Shown here one piece after another: positions 23,345 through 34,711 of a stretch of 64,000 bases of DNA. Source of the DNA: Pomphorhynchus laevis (taxonomy: Eukaryota; Acanthocephala; Palaeacanthocephala; Echinorhynchida; Pomphorhynchidae). Within the stretch, counting starts at the first letter, position 1, and every line of letters starts with the position of its first letter. The stretch is taken from the NCBI GenBank assembly GCA_012934845.2, contig WNNJ02003331.1, positions 1-64,000 of the forward strand, written 5' to 3'. The translations under genes were made by a program, and so were the position numbers. The notes under the pieces were generated by a model, which worked only from the letters and a program-made list of their open reading frames with translations, was not told where the DNA came from and ran no database searches.

Positions 23345-23560
23345 TCTTTTTCTTCAGCGTTTGTTCCGCTTCGTTACGGAATTCGCCTAAAACGTAGCCG
23401 TACCATTGTAGTCGCCTTTCGCGAAGTTCATTGATACAGCATTTCATAATGTTGATGCGACGGTGTTTTACGGCTGGCTTGTCACGATAAGTCTATAGCC
23501 AATCTTGCTTCTTTCTCAGCACGGACCTGGGACCGATCATGACAGAGTTATTCAGGGCAG
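23345..23560 (-). pseudogene. LINE C-terminal scrap (RTE-type 'RRLxWYGxV')
   Basis: The minus strand reads INELRERRLQWYGYVLGEF, then NEAEQTLKKK. The RRLRWFGHV-type motif is typical of the far C-terminus of RTE-like endonuclease-RT proteins. The stretch is visibly richer in GC than its flanks. No RT core is adjacent. Confidence 0.5.
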
Positions 23561-23670
23561 TGATTAATTTTCTTTAATGAGATATGGGAAAGACTCTAGC
23601 TAGAATACAACAATTTAACCTCAAACAATTTATATTTTCATTGTAATCAATTTTATGGTAATTTATTTTT

Positions 23671-23886
23671 TTAACACGAATAGTCAGTATTGAACCTAAC
23701 TATAGTAGTATAAATGGTTACTCTTGTTGACATGTCTTTTGAATATCCAATGATCAACGAGCTGAAGTGTACAATTGAATCTGCTATTTGTTTTGTATTG
23801 ATATCAACATGTGTAACAAAAGAAATATTAAAAAGAATACCCAAGATATTTGTCGAGGTACTTTTACTAAGGAGTATACCGGACAA
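23671..23886 (-). pseudogene. LINE thumb-domain scrap
   Basis: Reads LSKSTSTNILGILFN, then FVTHVDINTKQIAD, similar to the N/Y-LG-I-x-F-D...F-x-x-H-V segment after the RT palm. Isolated; family not assignable. Between 23,887 and 24,500 nothing was recognised. Confidence 0.35.
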
Positions 23887-24504
23887 TCTCCGTTAGTGAA
23901 AGCAAACACATCGATGATGTTTTTGATATTTAAAACCGATTTGAAGCCTTAATTCTTTTATATTTCTATCTCTAAGTTTATTTTCAAGTGCATATTTAAA
24001 AAACGTCAATATTTCTACGTCACATTACTGATATCATATGCATTCCATTCCACATTACAACATGTTCTTAGTCTCTGTCGTACTGAATAAGTTTCCTGAC
24101 ATAGTACCTAAACTAATGTAGGACGTCTGGGGAGTTTTAAGTATCGTAGTCTGCTGCTCAAGGACTTCTTATCTATGTATTATTTTAGTGCCTATTGTTA
24201 GGTGTCATTTTAGATACGAAATTTTCCGTGAGGGTTTGTATATTGGGTAAATTTGAGGGTTTTAATTATATTTTCAAGTTGTTGTAAGCAAGGTTAGTGA
24301 TAATCTTTGTTCATATAATGACTGAGTGCTTATTTAGTTTTATTTGAGGTGAATATATAATTTGACACTATGATTCACCCCCATTTGATCAAAAACTTAC
24401 CAATATCGAATTGAACTTGCATAATATATAGTAAATCAAGGAGTATCTACCTAAAAGATACTGTTATATTAGGGTAAATTACTTTGTTTTGATCGTTTTA
24501 TTTT

Positions 24505-24600
24505 GAATTGTGGCCTCACACAAGGATCTGTAATCGGGCTTACCCTGTTCAGCATATTTATTAACGATATGCTGTTCCCATCAGTCTCTTCTACATTATA
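24505..24600 (+). pseudogene. LINE RT motif-B scrap
   Basis: Plus strand reads NCGLTQGSVIG, then LFSIFINDM, matching the GVPQGSVLGPLLFxIxxND region of CR1/Jockey RTs. It ends within about 30 codons. 24601-24845 has no further signal. Confidence 0.5.
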
Positions 24601-24877
24601 AATGTAAACATTTTTGGCAAAACAAGACCAAATCATTGTCTGACCAAAGGTATACTTAGAGAACCTTTAATTATATTCATGCTCGCTTTCCAAATGTGCA
24701 TCCCATCGATCTTAACGAGTTCTCTACAATCATCTCATCTATTCATGAAAATCATCAATCCTCGTCATACTCATCATTCAAATTTCTTTCTGAGCTATTC
24801 TTCAACCTTGTGTTTTTTCTAGCTAAATCTATAAGGTTATCCTATATATAAAAAAGATTTATTTTAACGTGACAAAT

Positions 24878-24893
24878 GCGTACCAGCGCACGC
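24878..24893 (-). ncRNA. LINE-B 3'-terminal stem-loop
   Basis: Minus strand GCGTGC, GCTG, GTACGC: the same 6-bp hairpin as at 12308-12323 with one C-to-T change that breaks a pair. Followed by ATTTGTCACGTTAAA. Confidence 0.55.
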
Positions 24894-24924
24894 TTACATG
24901 ACCACAACAAAACAAAACTGTAAA

Positions 24925-27819
24925 TCAGGTGTCGAGAAGGTGTGAACGGAGGAGGTGTTTGAATGTGATAAAGGAGGGGGCGCGGCGGACGTCGAGAAGG
25001 AGTTGATTCCAGGCGAGTGAGGCGACGGCGAGGAAGGGTCGTAGACCGTAGTTGTTGAAGTATTTAGGAACGTGGAGTAAGAGGGTATTGCGGGAACGCA
25101 GCAATAGCGAGATGGGGCGAGTGTCGTCTAAGAAAGGAAGGTTGATGAACGATGGGGAGCCGACAGCGATGAGACGAAAAGTAACGAGAAGAAGGCGGAG
25201 TTTGATGCGGATGTGGATGGTGGGCCAGGAGAGTTGGGCAAAATATGTGGATGTGTGGTCGAAGCGACGGAGACGAAAGAGCACTCGAACGGCGGTGTTG
25301 ATTATTCGTTGTAGGGGTAGGATGATGGATTTTGGAGAATTGGCGAAAAGGCTAAGGCAGTAATCGATTTTAGGGAAAAGAAGCGATGAAAGAAGAGACA
25401 TACAAGAACGGAAGTCGATAAGGGGGCGGATACGGCGGATGTCACGGAGAATTAAGTTAGACGAGCGGACCTTGTCACGGACGAAGGGTTTAAGGGAAAG
25501 GTGATCATCGAAATGGAAGCCTAAGAAAGTGAGATTGTGGACTATGGGGATGATCGATGAGGCAAAATATACAGTGGGAGGAGATATGTTTGGTTTACGG
25601 GGAGGATCCACATTATTTTGGACTTGTCGGGGTTTAGAACGAGATGGAGATTGGAGAGACGTTTGTAGATAGAAGAAAGACAGTTGGAGGCAGAAATGCC
25701 GATATCGTGTATGCGATGTGCGGGTGCATGAGCATAGATTAGAATGTCATCGGCGTATTGCATGACGTTAAAGGAGTAAGGTTTGATAAACGGAGAGAGA
25801 TCGCCAAGCAGAAGAGAGAAAAGCAGGGGACCTAGGACTGAACCTTGTGGGACCCCGCAAAAAATAGGGATGGGAGGGAGGATGATGAATTAGAACAGAC
25901 GCGAAAGGAACGGTCGGATAGATATGAGGCAAACCATGCTACGTAGTTTGAAGAAAAACCGTAACCATAACGAAGGCGAGAAATGATGACGGAGTGGTCG
26001 ACAATGTCGAATGCGGAGGAGAGGTCGAGGGAGATGAGAACACTATATAGAGCCTTGTCTCGAGAAATGAGTAAGTCGTTGTACACTTTTATGCATGCGA
26101 TTTCTGTGGAGTGATTGTAGCGGAAATCGGATTGGAAAGGATGGTACAGATTGAATGAGGATAGATAAGCGTTGATCTGTATTAAGATGAGGCGTTCTAA
26201 GAGGGTAGAAAGAGTAGGGAGTAGTGAAATGGAGCAATAGCTAGAAGGAATGGAGGGGTCGAGTGATTGTTTTTAAGGAGGGGACGAACAATTGCGGATT
26301 TCCAATGTGAAGGGAAGATACGACTGCGGATGGACGAGTTAAACAAGGTTGTGAGAAATGGGGATATCGATGAGCATATAGATTTTAATATGTGAGTAGG
26401 CAGGGGATCGGCAGGTGAGGTTTTGTTGGGCAAGGACATGAGGACAGATGATACTTCTGTAGGTGAGACAGGGAGAAGATGAAAGAGTTCCGGAAGGATG
26501 AGGCTAGACTGGGCAGAGTGGGATAGGATGGAGACCGGGGTGTGAGAGAGCAACGTGGATACTTTGGTCTGGAGAAATTAGCAATAATCATGGGGATTGA
26601 TGTTGCAAGGCGAAGAGGAGCGAGCAAGGATTGAGTTAAAAGTATGCTAGAGAGTCTTAGAGTTGAATGAAGTGATGATTTTATGCTGCCAGAAGGAGTT
26701 GCATTTGGTACGTAGTAGGTTGAGATGAGACCGGCGAAGAGCAAGATAGGAATCACGGAAAGACGGAGTGATCGAGCGGAAATCACGTCTGAGAGAGCGG
26801 TGATAGACTCGAAAAGCATGGCGGAGTCGACGCTTTGAGAGTAGGCATTGGATGTCAAACCATGGGGCACGGTGCAAGCGACGGTATGGGTGAGACTTGA
26901 AGGGCAAGAGAATATCGAGAGTGGATGTGAGTTCAGAGTCGAAAAGAAAGGCGAGATCGTGAGGAGATGAATATGTTATTGTGAGATAGGATAGAGACGA
27001 TTTAAGTAAGGCAGAGCAGGGAAGAGAGATGTCAAAATTTCTATAAGGGCGACGTAGGATTGTAGATGTGTGAGGAGGAGTGTGGTTGTGAGTGATATCT
27101 AGGGTGATAAGAAAGTGATCGAATAGACCAGGATCAGAGATGGACAGTGAGGTGTAGGCAGCAAAATGATCGGGGACAGCGATGATGTCGAGTGCCCCAC
27201 CAAGTATATGTGTGGGGGCAGTGGAGATTAGTTTGTAATTGTAGTTGGATAGAATGTTGATGAACCGGATGGAATCCGTGGAAGAGGGGCGGTCTAGGCG
27301 GATATTGAAGTCGCCTAGAACGAGTGAAGGGATTGAGGACAAAGAACAATGAGAAAGGAGGTCAGCGAGTTCGGTAAAAAATAAGGCTGTAGGAGCTGAT
27401 GAACCAGGACGGTATACAATGGCGAGATCTAGAGTGATCGGGTTAGAATAACGACAAGTGAGCAATTCAAAAGAGCAAGGACTGAAAGGGGGATTGATTT
27501 TGCGAAGAGACGCGGGGTGACGCGCGAATGCGACGATGCCGCCATGATTAGAGAATTTAGAAGGGCATGAGCTGAGGGGGCGGGCGGATTCGACTAGGGA
27601 GCAACCGGTAGAGAGCAGACGGCGAATGGAAAGGTCGTCGGAATCTGAGTGCCAGGATTCGGTGAGGCAGAAGAGATCGATGGATTGCTTGGTGAATAGG
27701 TTGAGGATAAGATCGGATTTATTGAGAATAGATCTAGTGTTGAGGAGATAGAGGCGGAAACCGTGTGTTGTTGTGAAAGAGTCTAGTGGAGAAGACACAT
27801 AGGAGAGATGGAGCGCCAT
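24925..27819 (-). pseudogene. LINE-B ORF2: endonuclease plus reverse transcriptase
   Basis: Opens with ATG at 27819. The first 390-codon frame (to 26647) is an EEP endonuclease: LYLLNTRSILNKSDL, LFCLTESWHSDSDD, NHGGIVAFAR, LAIVYRPGS, LVLGDFNIRLDRP, THILGGALDIIA and LFDHFLITLDI (catalytic N, E, D-x-N, and DH with S-DH altered to F-DH). The RT follows in shifted frames: SVLISLDLSSAFDIVDHS (25832-26086), MQYADDILIYAHAPAH (25542-25763), then thumb and C-terminus with RPFLAVASLAWNQLL (24925-25611). At least five frame changes separate the parts, so the copy is not coding as a whole, although every domain is recognisable. It nicks and reverse-transcribes in live relatives. Confidence 0.85.
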
Positions 27820-28089
27820 CGAATTTTTGGACGGGTGTGGACAACTTGAAAATTTCCGTCTATGTTTCGAATGGAGAGTGATGTTTCGCCGTTTTCCTCG
27901 CGACGGCGTTTTTCGATGCGGGCTTAAAAGATTTGAGCGATTTCAGAAGGGGCGCGATCGGGGAAAATTCGAGTTGTTGAAGATGACATGAGTTTAAATC
28001 GTTGAGAGAGGACAGAAGACGCGTGATAGCAATGCTTGAAAACAATTTTTAGGAGAGGGGCTGGGAAGGATTAGATTGAGAAGATTTGT

Positions 28090-28800
28090 TTAGACGGATG
28101 AATGCGACAGGAGAAATGTCCTTGAAAAAGGATGGTTTATCCGCAGGAACAATAGACGAGAGGATGGATCTGAAGGCGGAAACATCGTGGTCGAGACGTG
28201 CTTGTGGTGATAAGAGTTGGAAGGCGCGATATTAGTGACAATGACGCAACGATCGCGAGAAGAAAAGCGCTTCCTTAAAGAAGGACGACTGAAGTGAGTA
28301 GGTGATATCACGATAGGAGAGCTGCCAGTTGAGTATATGGACGGAATAGGTTTGACTACGGGAGACATAGAGGATATTAATAATAAAGAGGGTGACAAGC
28401 GATGTGAAGAAAGGTTATGAGTGGAAGGATAGTGGAGGTTGGTGGAGGTGATTTTGATTAATGGATGCAAGTTATTGAGAACCGAGACGGGAAGGACGGG
28501 GGTGTCGGGGAGTGAATATGACATGGAATGGGAAGTGTATATGGTGGCAGGGTCGGTGGGTGGAGAAAGGACATTAGAAACGACGGGGGTAGTTTGAGTT
28601 GACGTGTTGGATGTTGATATGTGCTTATTGGAAAGGTTGCAGATTAGTTTGTTGGCACAAAAACCACATATGAAGTCTTCTTTAGCCTTATTCTTGTCGC
28701 AGGCGATTGTTGTCCAGACGCTGCAGTCGTGTATCGAGCACTGTACTTGCAGTTGTCCATAGTTGGTGTCGGTCTTAGTTGTTTTCTTACGTCCTCCCAT
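28090..28800 (-). CDS. LINE-B ORF1, PHD-like zinc-finger protein
   Basis: First ATG at 28800, 236 codons. Residues about 14-48 read GQLQVQCSIHDCSVW, then TTIACDKNK and DFICGFCANKL, a cysteine/tryptophan pattern like the PHD-type finger at the N-terminus of CR1/L2 ORF1 proteins. The rest is rich in Ser, Thr and Pro and looks disordered. ORF1 proteins of this group are thought to bind nucleic acid or chromatin. It is separated from ORF2 by about 270 bp, which holds a 61-codon frame (27860-28045) that may be its shifted tail. Confidence 0.6.
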   Translation of the reverse strand: MGGRKKTTKTDTNYGQLQVQCSIHDCSVWTTIACDKNKAKEDFICGFCANKLICNLSNKHISTSNTSTQTTPVVSNVLSPPTDPATIYTSHSMSYSLPDTPVLPVSVLNNLHPLIKITSTNLHYPSTHNLSSHRLSPSLLLISSMSPVVKPIPSIYSTGSSPIVISPTHFSRPSLRKRFSSRDRCVIVTNIAPSNSYHHKHVSTTMFPPSDPSSRLLFLRINHPFSRTFLLSHSSV

Positions 28801-28913
28801 AAACTTGTAAGAATGTATTTCAATCAATTTTTCAACCGATGGTTGTCGTCGATTGATGTATTTACTTTAGATTGTATGTATATTAGACTGTATATTGTTG
28901 TATGTTATTTTAT

Positions 28914-28970
28914 TGTGTATATTAATCTCTCAAACTTTTTTAGGTTTGAGAGATTAATACTATATACACA
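28914..28970. repeat. palindrome between head-to-head LINEs
   Basis: Core arms 28921-28935 and 28944-28958 are perfect 15-bp reverse complements (loop 8 nt). After a 5-nt offset the pairing resumes with TGTGTATAT/ATATACACA. It lies between the 5' end of LINE-B and the start of the next LINE relic. Confidence 0.9.
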
Positions 28971-30175
28971 ACACCTCTTCGCTTGCCGATCTATCCTTAA
29001 ATCTATTTATCCCATCATGTCACCGTTCCTTACCAATCTTTTTAACTATTCCATTCGTAGCTGCACTTTTCCAGAGAACTGGAAAGCAGCCATCGTAGGT
29101 TCTCTTCCAAAGAAACCGTATCTTGATCATTTGCTTCCATCTACATACCGCTTGATTTTTCTTCTTCCAACCTTATCTTAACTCTTTAAGTGTCTTGTAT
29201 TATGTCAAGTAAATCTATACCTTGTTTCTTTAACTTTATACCCTCTGTTTTTATCTGCCTTCCGTTCTAATCACTCTATTGAACTAGTTTGTCAAACAGT
29301 TTTAAGTGATCTACTTCAAGCAGGCTATATGAAACTATGTAGTGTCGTAATCTCTTTTGACATGTATTCTGTTTTGATATGGTCGATCATTATACCCTAC
29401 TCTCGGCTTCGTCACGACTGTGGTTTCTCAGTTCCTACTGTAGCCTGGTTCACATATTATATATCAAAACGCTATTTTTTGTTCACTCAAACTCCTCTTC
29501 ATCTACTTCCATATCGCACGGTGTTCCACAAGGCTCCGTTTTAGATCATCTCGTTTTCCTCTTTCTCGGCGACTTGTATGTTATTAATACTGGCTATAAC
29601 TTTTATCTGATGCGGTATGCTGATAATATCTTCATCTACTCTCACGCGCATCACTTCCGTATCCACCATCTTGCTACTTTTACCATAAATTTTCTTATGT
29701 CTATCTCCAACCATATTTCCTCCCTTCGTCCAGCTCGTAATCCTGAAAAGTAAAAATCATGTGGTTCATTCTTCATCATAACTCACCTACTTTATCTAAC
29801 TTTTATTTGATGCAATATGCCGATGAGATCATCATCTATTCTCATGTGCATCATCTCTGTATCCACGATCTCGCTACTTCTCCCAGAAATTGTCTTATGT
29901 CTATATCCAACCATCTTTATTTTCTTCGTTTAGCTCTTAATCCTGATTGTCCAAAATCATATGGATTATCCCTCATCACATCAACATAACTTCACCTATG
30001 TTATCTGTTAATTCGATCATTCTCCCCTCGTTGACAATATGATTTTTTTATGTTTTCATTTCGACAATTTATTTTCACTCAAACATTTTTTTATGAGAGT
30101 TCGCGCTTCTTTCTCATTTCTTCATGATCTCCGTCGCATTCGTGGGCTAATAAACTTCCGCTATTTTCTCAAAAA
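28971..30175 (+). pseudogene. CR1/L2-like LINE relic with duplicated YADD segment
   Basis: Plus strand: PFLTNLFNYSIRSCTFPENWKAA (28.73-29.18 kb frame), GVPQGSVLDHLVF and LMRYADNIFIYSHAHH (29379-29753), then a second FYLMQYADEIIIYSHVHH with SISNHLYF (29759-29989). The approximately 150-bp YADD block is thus present twice in tandem. Ends with LHDLRRIRGLINF near 30,165, cut by FB1. Related to LINE-A/B but older; many stops. Confidence 0.65.
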
Positions 30176-30179
30176 TAAT

Positions 30180-30430
30180 TTATTTACTTTGATCCAGCTC
30201 CAATAATTACATATTATTTGATTATCTAATAATAAAATAATAATCAAATAATATGTAATTATTGGAGCTGGATCAAATAAAAGAGGAAATTATGTTTGAT
30301 ATTCCGCTGACTTCTGTTAGCATCTTCAGAAAATTACTGAAGGCCTAAAGTAAGTTTTTGAAGATGCTAACAGAGGTAGTTAGCGAAATATCACAAATAA
30401 TTTGTTTTCTTTGATCCAATAAATATATAT
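30180..30430. repeat. FB1 copy with 38-bp perfect terminal fold-back
   Basis: Arms 30188-30225 and 30240-30277 are perfect 38-bp reverse complements (loop 14 nt), bearing the FB1 end word TTTGATCCAGCTCCAATAAT. Inner half: GTTAGCATCTTCAGAAAATT (about 30318) against TGAAGATGCTAACAGAGG (30360). FB1 interrupts the LINE relic on its left and so is younger. 30431-31014 is AT-rich with no gene seen. Confidence 0.75.
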
Positions 30431-31014
30431 CTCAATGAATTTTATATAATTCATTAGAAGCATTTAATTCATCCATTTAATATTTGCAATGACTTGTGCA
30501 GTATTTTTTGATATAAATACACTCAGCATCATTTTTAATCTTTATTTACATTACAGATGAATTAGTTCAATAATTGAAAATGAATTTTTATTTTATATTT
30601 CACTCGAAACAACTACATTTTTAGAAATATAATGGTTGAATACAGCTGTAAAGTATTTTATCAGTAAAACAATATGTATATGATCCAACTCTGAAGATTA
30701 TAAAATATACAAGATTTAATTAGTTATCCTCGTTCTGGAAAGATTAATTCTGAAAAATTAATTTACAAACTTGTTGTGCCGTTTCCACATGGTTTAATTA
30801 GCTACATTGAACCAGTTTGATCGTGAAATTTCTGTGTTACATCTATTCAAAATCAAAAAAAAACTAATGTCCAATAAAGACAGCGGTATAAAATAAAGTG
30901 AGAACAAATTTTGTACATAAAATTGAATGAATTAAAAATAATTTGTTCATTGCTTAATACAGTAATTAACAATTATGTGATTCAGAGATAATTATCGTAA
31001 CCACACAGTTAATC

Positions 31015-31209
31015 TCACGGTATCTCCTGATTGGCATTCTCGTTGTTGATTGCGGCGTCATTTTTCATTAATTGCGGATTGGTAATCGTTTTAAAAGCCT
31101 TTGTATTCTTCTTAAGTATTAGAACGTAGATTTGGTATATTAAAAACATAAGCACGAAAATAGCTAGCAATGAGCCCAGTATGATGATAGCTATCCAAAA
31201 AGGTTTCAT
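31015..31209 (-). CDS. small single-pass membrane peptide (possible gene)
   Basis: 64 codons from ATG at 31209 (context ACAATGA). The frame is open a little upstream from a TTG, but an in-frame stop precedes that. Residues 4-34 (WIAIIILGSLLAIF and on to YVLILKK) form a long hydrophobic segment, followed by a basic stop-transfer (KKNTKAFK) and a polar, Asn-rich tail. This predicts N-out/C-in topology. No family recognised. It may be a micropeptide gene or a terminal exon. Stands alone between AT-rich spacers. Confidence 0.35.
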   Translation of the reverse strand: MKPFWIAIIILGSLLAIFVLMFLIYQIYVLILKKNTKAFKTITNPQLMKNDAAINNENANQEIP

Positions 31210-31498
31210 TGTCTGAGATGTCTTTAGCAATCAATTCGTCACTTTAATGTCACCTAAATACTTTTCAATTGTAGTTCAATAAACTGGATAGGATCGGGAT
31301 TAGTGTGATAACTTTTCCTTAGTGTATATCGAACTTATGCATGCTAGGATTTAAAAGCCTGTGTTTAAGTTAAGTGCGGTAACATGTCACCATGACAATA
31401 AATCATCTGTATTAAAAAATAATGTGTTACCAGGCCAGTGATTATAATTGTTACGTTGTAGCTACTAGTAAAAAGCTCAGTTTTTTTATATATGGAAT

Positions 31499-31583
31499 GT
31501 AAATTATAATTGATTTGTCAACTTTAAGTTGTTGAACCGAGTATAAATTATAATTAACTTGTTAACCTTAAGTTGTTAAACTT
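31499..31583 (+). repeat. tandem ~46-bp duplication
   Basis: TAAATTATAATTGATTTGTC...GTTGTTGAAC at about 31499 is repeated with changes at about 31545. 31600-32000 has no recognised gene; the 71-codon frame at 31736 lacks protein-like features. Confidence 0.6.
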
Positions 31584-32000
31584 TTCTATTTCTATATACT
31601 GTTTTCTAGCAGAACATCTGCTGAGTCAGCGATATAGTCAATAATATATAGAGGGCATAGTCAAGGTCCTCTGACTTTTTCGTCAACGTCTAAAAATACT
31701 ATTGAGTCACTCGTTAAGGATAACAACAAAGAAAATTGATGGCAGATAGCGGTCGATTTTGGTCTCTACGAATGTTCGTATATTCAAAAGCTGATCTATG
31801 CTTGGAATGGATGATGAACAATATTCTCGTTCAAGATAATTTGCTCACTTTCGTCATTATTGAGATGTGTCGCATATATAAATTTTTTCTCTGTCTTTGG
31901 TTACGGATTTTCTTTGCGCCAGCAAATTGGATGTTTGATAGAATATTCTAACGAAACGGATAGTATAGTTAAATAGACGGTTCTCTCAAATTCGGTGAAT

Positions 32001-32165
32001 TTATCTCAAACTATTTCGACATGACACACTTTGCTCTATAAATTCAGCATTTCTCCTTACCCTATCTCTTTCTTGAGTACTTAATTTCTGTTTAATTTTT
32101 ATTTCAGCTAATATCTTTTCGGCTAAATTATTGTCCTGATCTGCAAGCACGTTGTCTATTTAATT
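32001..32165 (-). CDS. short charged helical frame, unrecognised
   Basis: The minus strand reads VLADQDNNLAEKILAEIK, then QKLSTQERDRVRRNAEF and a stop at 32001-32003. It is bounded upstream by an in-frame stop at about 32166. The composition (E, K, R, Q, L) is unlike surrounding noise and suggests a coiled-coil piece of a real protein. No family assigned. Confidence 0.25.
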
Positions 32166-32419
32166 ATGCTCTTCGTCATCAACTAATATTGCAAAATACA
32201 AAAGCTACAGAAAAACATCGAAATGATTTAGAATATAGCTCATATATTTTCAAAGTTTACTGCGCAATACTTAGAAAAACTAACAATATATTTTAGAGCA
32301 AAAAGTAAGAGTGGAAGGAGATAGCGCGTTAAGCTAATAATGATAATAATTACAACTAATTTTATTTATTAATTTTAAGAATACAATGGCTGTTTTTTTA
32401 TATATTTTGATTTACAAAT

Positions 32420-33660
32420 CAGATCAGATAACCGAGTCTACGTATTTTATACGATATATAAATAAAAATAATGATAAATAATATATAATTATATAAGATT
32501 TTATAGAATTTATATTTATATCAATTCAAAATAAAAAATTGAAATTTAAAATAAAAGCAAATTATTATAAATTGACTAATAAATAACAGAAGTTGCATCA
32601 GAATAATGAATATAGTTCATCAGGAGGAACTGCTATGTTATCAGGTTTCGATCCCCTATTCCTTGACCCAACAGAACATCGGGACCAAATACATGCTTAT
32701 GATATATTTCATCTGATGAAATTTAATTATTTAATGTACCTTATTCTAATACAAATCATATTGTTTATCATCCATAAAAATCATTCGCTTAATAGTTTAA
32801 ATTTATTCTTTATATTATTGTGTTGATTTATATATTTTACTATTTTCTGCTTGATGTTATTTTTATAGTAACCTAGTTTAAAATATGTATCTATTAAATT
32901 ATTTAAATGATTTTGAAGAAAGCCAATATCGTTACAAATTGTTGCAATTCTTAAAATTTCATTATTTAATGTATTATATTTTATATTATATGGTATGCAT
33001 GAATGCTCATGCAAAAATATGTTTCTTGTAAATTTAAATATGTCATCTTTACGATATAAATTAATAGTAGTTTTAGTTAATGTTAATTAAATGTTCATAT
33101 CTAAATATATAAGGGCTACCATTACCACCCATTGGAACACCTTTTATTGTTACTTTGTATATTTTACAAAATATAAAAATCAATTTTTATGAATTGATTG
33201 TATCCAAATAAGAATTAGAGGTCATCAGGAGGAACTGCTATGCTATCAGGTTTCGGCCCCTAACTCCTCTACCTAGCATAGCAGCGGGGCCAAATACAGG
33301 CTAACGATGTATTTCCTCTGGTAAAACTATTTAGTATCTTATTCTAATACAAAGCATATTATTTATTATCCATCCATAAAAATTTGCCACTTAAGAGTTT
33401 AAATTTATTTTTAATATTATTGTGTTGATTTATATATTTTACTATTTTCTGTTTGATGGTATTTTTATAGTTACCTAGTTTAAATATGTATAATTTAAAT
33501 TATTTAAATAAATTTAACGAAAGTCAATATCATTACATATTATTACGTATTATTTGATTATCTAGTGTACCTTATTATTATATACAAAGCATATAGTTTA
33601 TTATTCATTATTTATATTTCGCTTAATAATTTAAATTTATTTTTATTAATATTTTGTTGA
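32420..33660 (-). mobile_element. three nested PLE-N fragments
   Basis: Minus orientation, head to tail: (i) about 32,420-33,160, 3' module plus RT C-terminus (HEHSCIPYNIKYNTLNNEIL), joined by an internal deletion to the GVPMGG segment at about 33,130; (ii) about 33,160-33,545, 3' module and the last RT codons; (iii) about 33,546-33,655, a shorter scrap. Copy (i) has diverged most and carries the compensatory stem change described under findings. Confidence 0.7.
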
Positions 33661-33699
33661 TTTTATTTCTTCATTATAAGAAATAGAAATAAAATCAAC
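33656..33699. repeat. perfect 15-bp palindrome, 14-nt loop
   Basis: Arms 33656-33670 and 33685-33699 are exact reverse complements, at the left end of PLE-N scrap (iii). 33,700-34,230 is AT-rich with no gene recognised. Confidence 0.9.
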
Positions 33700-34234
33700 C
33701 AAACTTGCTTGTGAATTAGCAGAAAACTAGTCGTATCAAGAATACATTATTTCAGTATTTCTTACAGAGGTTATATTACCGAGAAAAAATATCACAGTTA
33801 TTATTTAGTTAGTTTTAATCAAAAAATTAACTAAATAATATTTAACTAATTAAATTAATTAAATAATTAAATAACAATCAACGATTCTGGTTTAATTTAA
33901 TATTCAAATAATGTAACGATGATTAATTAATTAAATAGTCAAAATATTACAACTGACAACATTCTATTTTCTCATAAAATTTCAATAAACTCGTCATTTA
34001 AATACATTATAAATACTTTGTCATGAAGTTTAAGATATAAATAATTATTTGAGGAAGATTAGTGCATAAAGTAACGTTCTTGACTTAAAGTCAAAGATCT
34101 TCAATTTCAACGAGCTGGCTTTTTTAAGCTAGTTTAGTGAAATCATTGTAAAAAATATCAGTGTTTTAATTAAATTTAAATTTAATTTAAATTTTTTATT
34201 TTTTATTATTTAATTTTTAATAAAAGGTTATTAG

Positions 34235-34711
34235 TTAGAACTTATCAGTGTCTCTGTCCGTCGTCCCCGGCATAGAAACTGCGTTGCCGATATGTACGAC
34301 AAGGCTGATCCTCTGAAGTAAAAACGTCTTTGCGCGAAGCTCGTCGCAGTGACGGCTGTGACGCTTACCGAGCTCGTCAAAAAAAACAGTAGCCCCTCTA
34401 CCCAAGGCGCCGATAGTTTCAATATCTATCGGTATGATATCCATGCCACTGGATGTGATGGACTCGTACTTATTCTTCTTTATTTTCTCAGCTTCTGTGG
34501 CAACGGCACCTGATCCTGACAAACCCGTAGATAAATGACTTGGAGATAGTGGATCGACACATGTTACGTCCCAGCATGCAAAAAGCCCTTGTTTCCACGG
34601 GCGTTTTGCATGCTCCGGTCGTTTTCCGTCGGAGCGAGTTAAACCTAAAAGTTCAAGGCTGCTCGGTACGTGAGCTTTTCTTAGCGCATCTTCAACTATG
34701 CTGTTCAGCAT
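34235..34711 (-). pseudogene. retroelement C-terminal nuclease-like segment in a GC island
   Basis: 158-codon minus frame: GLTRSDGKRPEHAKRPW, LFACWDVTCVDPLSPSHL, EAEKIKKNKYESI, IPIDIETIGALGRGATVFF. This pattern (DGKRPD...PW..G..l.WD.T..D, then KY and E-T-x-G) is one I associate with the C-terminal part of non-LTR retrotransposon polyproteins in invertebrates, possibly a PD-(D/E)xK-like endonuclease. Here the RPD aspartate reads E. GC content rises sharply at both edges, so it is an inserted fragment. Shadow frames on both strands were dropped. Confidence 0.45.

Larger units (their letters stand above)
24846..28830 (-). mobile_element. LINE-B, nearly full-length copy (~4.0 kb)
   Basis: Holds, on the minus strand, a PHD-like ORF1, an endonuclease, an RT and the 3' hairpin/tail, in the usual order of two-ORF CR1/L2-group LINEs. 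The 3' end is at about 24,846-24,875 (T-rich on the plus strand, then AACGTGACAAATGCG). The 5' end is near 28,830. No clear target-site duplication was found by eye. It is head-to-head with the relic at 28.96 kb. Confidence 0.8.

Noticed and set aside
31736-31951. 71-codon plus frame as a gene
   Set aside because: No recognisable domain, no splice or polyadenylation context; composition fits chance.
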